Positions 6,917 through 7,947 of a stretch of DNA of 7,947 bases are shown here, piece after piece. Under the pieces are notes generated by a model, which ran no database searches, was not told the origin of the DNA, and worked only from the letters and a program-made list of their open reading frames with translations. Where the stretch lies: contig JABMRZ010000087.1 of NCBI GenBank assembly GCA_013202315.1, positions 1-7,947 of the forward strand, written 5' to 3'. The DNA comes from Candidatus Tariuqbacter arcticus (GTDB lineage Bacteria > Electryoneota > Tariuqbacteria > Tariuqbacterales > Tariuqbacteraceae). The stretch's first letter is position 1, and the number at the start of each line of letters is the position of its first letter. Position numbers and translations under genes: made by a program.

Positions 6917-7739
6917 AAGGCATTTAACGAGCGATGGGACCCGCGTCAGCCGCCGGATATCGGTCACCAGCGGTAAAGGAGGGGTGGGTAAATCCAATTT
7001 TTCGCTCAATTTTGCTATCTTAGCTGCGAGGCTGGGCAGGAAGGTTCTGCTAATCGATGCGGATACAAATCTTGCCAATTTGGATATTTTGTTAGGTGTT
7101 TCACCTAAGTATAATCTGTCTCATGTATTGGCGGGGCTGAAGGGAGTGCGTGATATTTTAGTCGATGGTCCAGAGGGGATTTCGATTTTGCCCGCCGCAT
7201 CGGGTAATCTGGAACAGGTTTTACATGAAGGGATAGGTTCGGGAGCCATCATTGCGGATTTGAATTCGCTGGAGGATGATTATGATATTGTGGTAATGGA
7301 TACAGGGGCGGGTGCGTCGCGGACGGTTTTGGATTTTACGCTGTTCTCCGATATAATTGTACTGCTGACCACTTCGGAACCGACATCGATCACCGACGCC
7401 TATGCCATGGTAAAATTGATTTCGGCGGAGAAGGCGGATGTGGAAATAAAGTTATTGGTAAATTTAGTCCGCAATAAGCAAGAAGCGGTGGAAGTTTTCG
7501 ATAAATTGTCCACGGTTATCAATCATTTTCTGAAGATAGAGGTTCACTATTTGGGTTATTTACCTCGCGATATAAGCGTAGAGCGGGCGGTTCATATGCA
7601 GGAGCCTTTTATAAACGCATTTCCTAAGTCGCCGGTATCGGTGCAGTTGAAATTCATCGCTCGAAAGCTTATACAGGTTGGTGAGATTCAGGATGACGGG
7701 GCTGGTTTGTTTGGAGGCTTCTTTCGCAGGGGAAGTTAG
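6873..7739 (+). CDS. flhG: Flagellar number regulator FlhG (MinD-like ATPase)
   Basis: FlhG (also called FleN, YlxH or MinD2) is a membrane-associating ParA/MinD-type ATPase that limits flagellar number and stimulates the FlhF GTPase. The 288-residue protein carries the FlhF-activating motif DQAxxLR at residues 3-9 (DQAHRLR). The deviant Walker A is SGKGGVGKS at 33-41 with signature lysine K35. The switch I region is D62-A-D-T-N-L-A-N-L-D71, and the Walker B-type motif is around D143-T-G-A-G. The C-terminal end, GLFGGFFRRGS (278-288), combines bulky hydrophobic and basic residues and could be the amphipathic membrane-targeting helix. The ATG at 6873 is chosen because it keeps the DQAxxLR motif and follows AAGGGA. 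It overlaps flhF by 44 nt in the +1 frame relative to flhF. The motif and the flhF neighbour distinguish it from cell-division MinD. It is the last gene of the block; fliA and chemotaxis genes, often found next, are absent here. Confidence 0.96.
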   Translation: MLDQAHRLRELALAERHLTSDGTRVSRRISVTSGKGGVGKSNFSLNFAILAARLGRKVLLIDADTNLANLDILLGVSPKYNLSHVLAGLKGVRDILVDGPEGISILPAASGNLEQVLHEGIGSGAIIADLNSLEDDYDIVVMDTGAGASRTVLDFTLFSDIIVLLTTSEPTSITDAYAMVKLISAEKADVEIKLLVNLVRNKQEAVEVFDKLSTVINHFLKIEVHYLGYLPRDISVERAVHMQEPFINAFPKSPVSVQLKFIARKLIQVGEIQDDGAGLFGGFFRRGS

Positions 7740-7742
7740 ATA

Positions 7743-7785
7743 TTAGGCGCTTACCGCTACGACATCGACAAAAAATTGTCGATAT
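7743..7785 (+). repeat. 43-nt palindrome-bearing element, right copy
   Basis: TTAGGCGCTTA (7743-7753) is followed by a divergent 7-nt spacer (7754-7760) and a 25-nt block (7761-7785) containing the palindrome ATCGACAA / TTGTCGAT. It is the inverted counterpart of 1-43, with 11 nt and 25 nt perfectly conserved at the same spacing. It begins 3 nt after the flhG stop codon. Conservation of two blocks at fixed distance means the repeat is more than a chance hairpin. Confidence 0.85.
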
Positions 7786-7798
7786 TTCTAATTTTTCA
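7764..7798 (+). terminator. Possible operon-end terminator after flhG
   Basis: The 8-bp stem ATCGACAA (7764-7771) / TTGTCGAT (7776-7783) with an AAAA loop is followed by an interrupted T-rich stretch to about 7797, including a TTTTT run at 7793-7797. Its place just after the last gene fits a terminator. The stem is AT-rich and weak, and the T tract starts late and is broken, so efficiency is doubtful. The same palindrome before fliR could serve an upstream gene. Confidence 0.35.
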
Positions 7799-7846
7799 GA
7801 ACTATTACTTCATTACTTATTTATCTGTTAATCTTTACCCTGTAAA

Positions 7847-7875
7847 TAGGCTGTAGGCTGTGGGCTTTAGTCCAC
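7847..7875 (+). repeat. Heptamer tandem repeat with small hairpin
   Basis: TAGGCTG occurs twice in tandem (7847-7853, 7854-7860) and is followed by a degenerate third copy, TGGGCTT (7861-7867). Overlapping it, GTGGG (7860-7864) and TCCAC (7871-7875) pair with one G-U across a 6-nt loop. Function unknown. Confidence 0.55.
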
Positions 7876-7895
7876 CGACTGATGGTTTCCCCGCT

Positions 7896-7935
7896 CCCAC
7901 CTGTCATTCCCGCTCTCCCCACCTGTCATTCCCGC
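7896..7935 (+). repeat. Two direct copies of an 18-nt repeat
   Basis: CCCACCTGTCATTCCCGC is present at 7896-7913 and again, identically, at 7918-7935, 22 nt apart. The core CTGTCATTCCCGC resembles one arm of palindromic intergenic repeats found in many bacterial genomes. Confidence 0.85.
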
Positions 7936-7947
7936 ATGGTTTTAGCG
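7928..7947 (+). repeat. Palindromic intergenic repeat, cut by window edge
   Basis: ATTCCCGC (7928-7935) is followed by a 9-nt A/T/G loop and then GCG at 7945-7947, which starts a complementary arm. If the next bases are GGAAT, this is a full stem of 8 bp or more. The completing arm is outside the window, so the call is partly predictive. Confidence 0.45.

Larger units (their letters stand above)
7786..7947. other. Non-coding tail with short repeats
   Basis: No credible coding frame is present. The region starts AT-rich, with ATTACTT repeated at 7804-7810 and 7812-7818. It then turns C-rich and repetitive from about 7847 to the window edge. It looks like an accumulation site for dispersed intergenic repeats. 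Confidence 0.6.

Noticed and set aside
6977..6985. Strong Shine-Dalgarno-like AAAGGAGGG inside flhG
   Set aside because: It encodes the Gly-Lys-Gly-Gly Walker A motif and no start codon lies at a suitable distance downstream.
82..7739. A new multi-gene system hidden in the block
   Set aside because: All six genes belong to known families with intact motifs and a coherent flagellar role; nothing unexplained of gene size remains.
1..7785. Whole gene block as a transposon bounded by terminal inverted repeats
   Set aside because: No transposase, integrase or target-site duplication is visible. The ends are hairpin-bearing elements better explained as dispersed repeats or regulatory sites, and the cargo is core flagellar genes.
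7896..7947. Start of a CRISPR array
   Set aside because: Only two 18-nt copies separated by 4 nt; repeats and spacers are far too short, and no cas genes are seen.

Overview
The window is almost entirely one strand of flagellar genes. In order they are fliR, a FapA/DUF342-family gene, flhB, flhA, flhF and flhG, all on the + strand. Every reading frame is intact, and the diagnostic motifs of each family can be read directly: the FlhB NPTH autocleavage site, the FlhA/FHIPEP signature, the FlhF SRP-type GTPase motifs G1-G5, and the FlhG deviant Walker A plus DQAxxLR motif. The organism is therefore a flagellated bacterium of moderate GC. Most starts have little or no Shine-Dalgarno sequence. That feature, the gene arrangement and the 'CTGTCATTCCCGC'-type intergenic repeats would suit an uncultured lineage near the FCB group (for example Zixibacteria-like), but this placement is a low-confidence inference.

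Layout. Positions 1-81 hold an AT-rich palindrome and a conserved GCGC-containing arm, followed by fliR (82-858). A 131-bp gap separates fliR from the FapA-family gene (990-2438). A 40-bp gap containing a small hairpin leads to flhB (2479-3555), and an 87-bp gap with two small hairpins leads to flhA (3643-5727). The last three genes are tightly packed: flhA/flhF overlap by 11 nt and flhF/flhG by 44 nt. Downstream of flhG, 208 bp of non-coding DNA holds an inverted copy of the 43-nt element seen at position 1 and a cluster of short direct and inverted repeats. The last of these is cut by the window edge.

How the genes work together. FliR, FlhB and FlhA are inner-membrane parts of the flagellar type III export gate; FlhB and FlhA also carry the cytoplasmic domains that handle substrate switching and chaperone docking. 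FlhF (GTPase) and FlhG (MinD-like ATPase) set where and how many flagella are built; FlhG stimulates FlhF through its N-terminal DQAxxLR motif, which is present here. FapA-family proteins have been linked to flagellar assembly at the pole in Vibrio. The operon therefore joins export-gate genes to placement genes, as in many polarly flagellated bacteria.

I see no new biological system. The points most worth checking are the 43-nt inverted elements bracketing the gene block, a G8 tract in the fapA-like gene where a 1-nt slip either way gives an almost immediate stop, the placement of that gene between fliR and flhB, a hairpin that could bring a distant Shine-Dalgarno close to the flhB start, and the encoding of the FlhG activation motif entirely within the flhF overlap.
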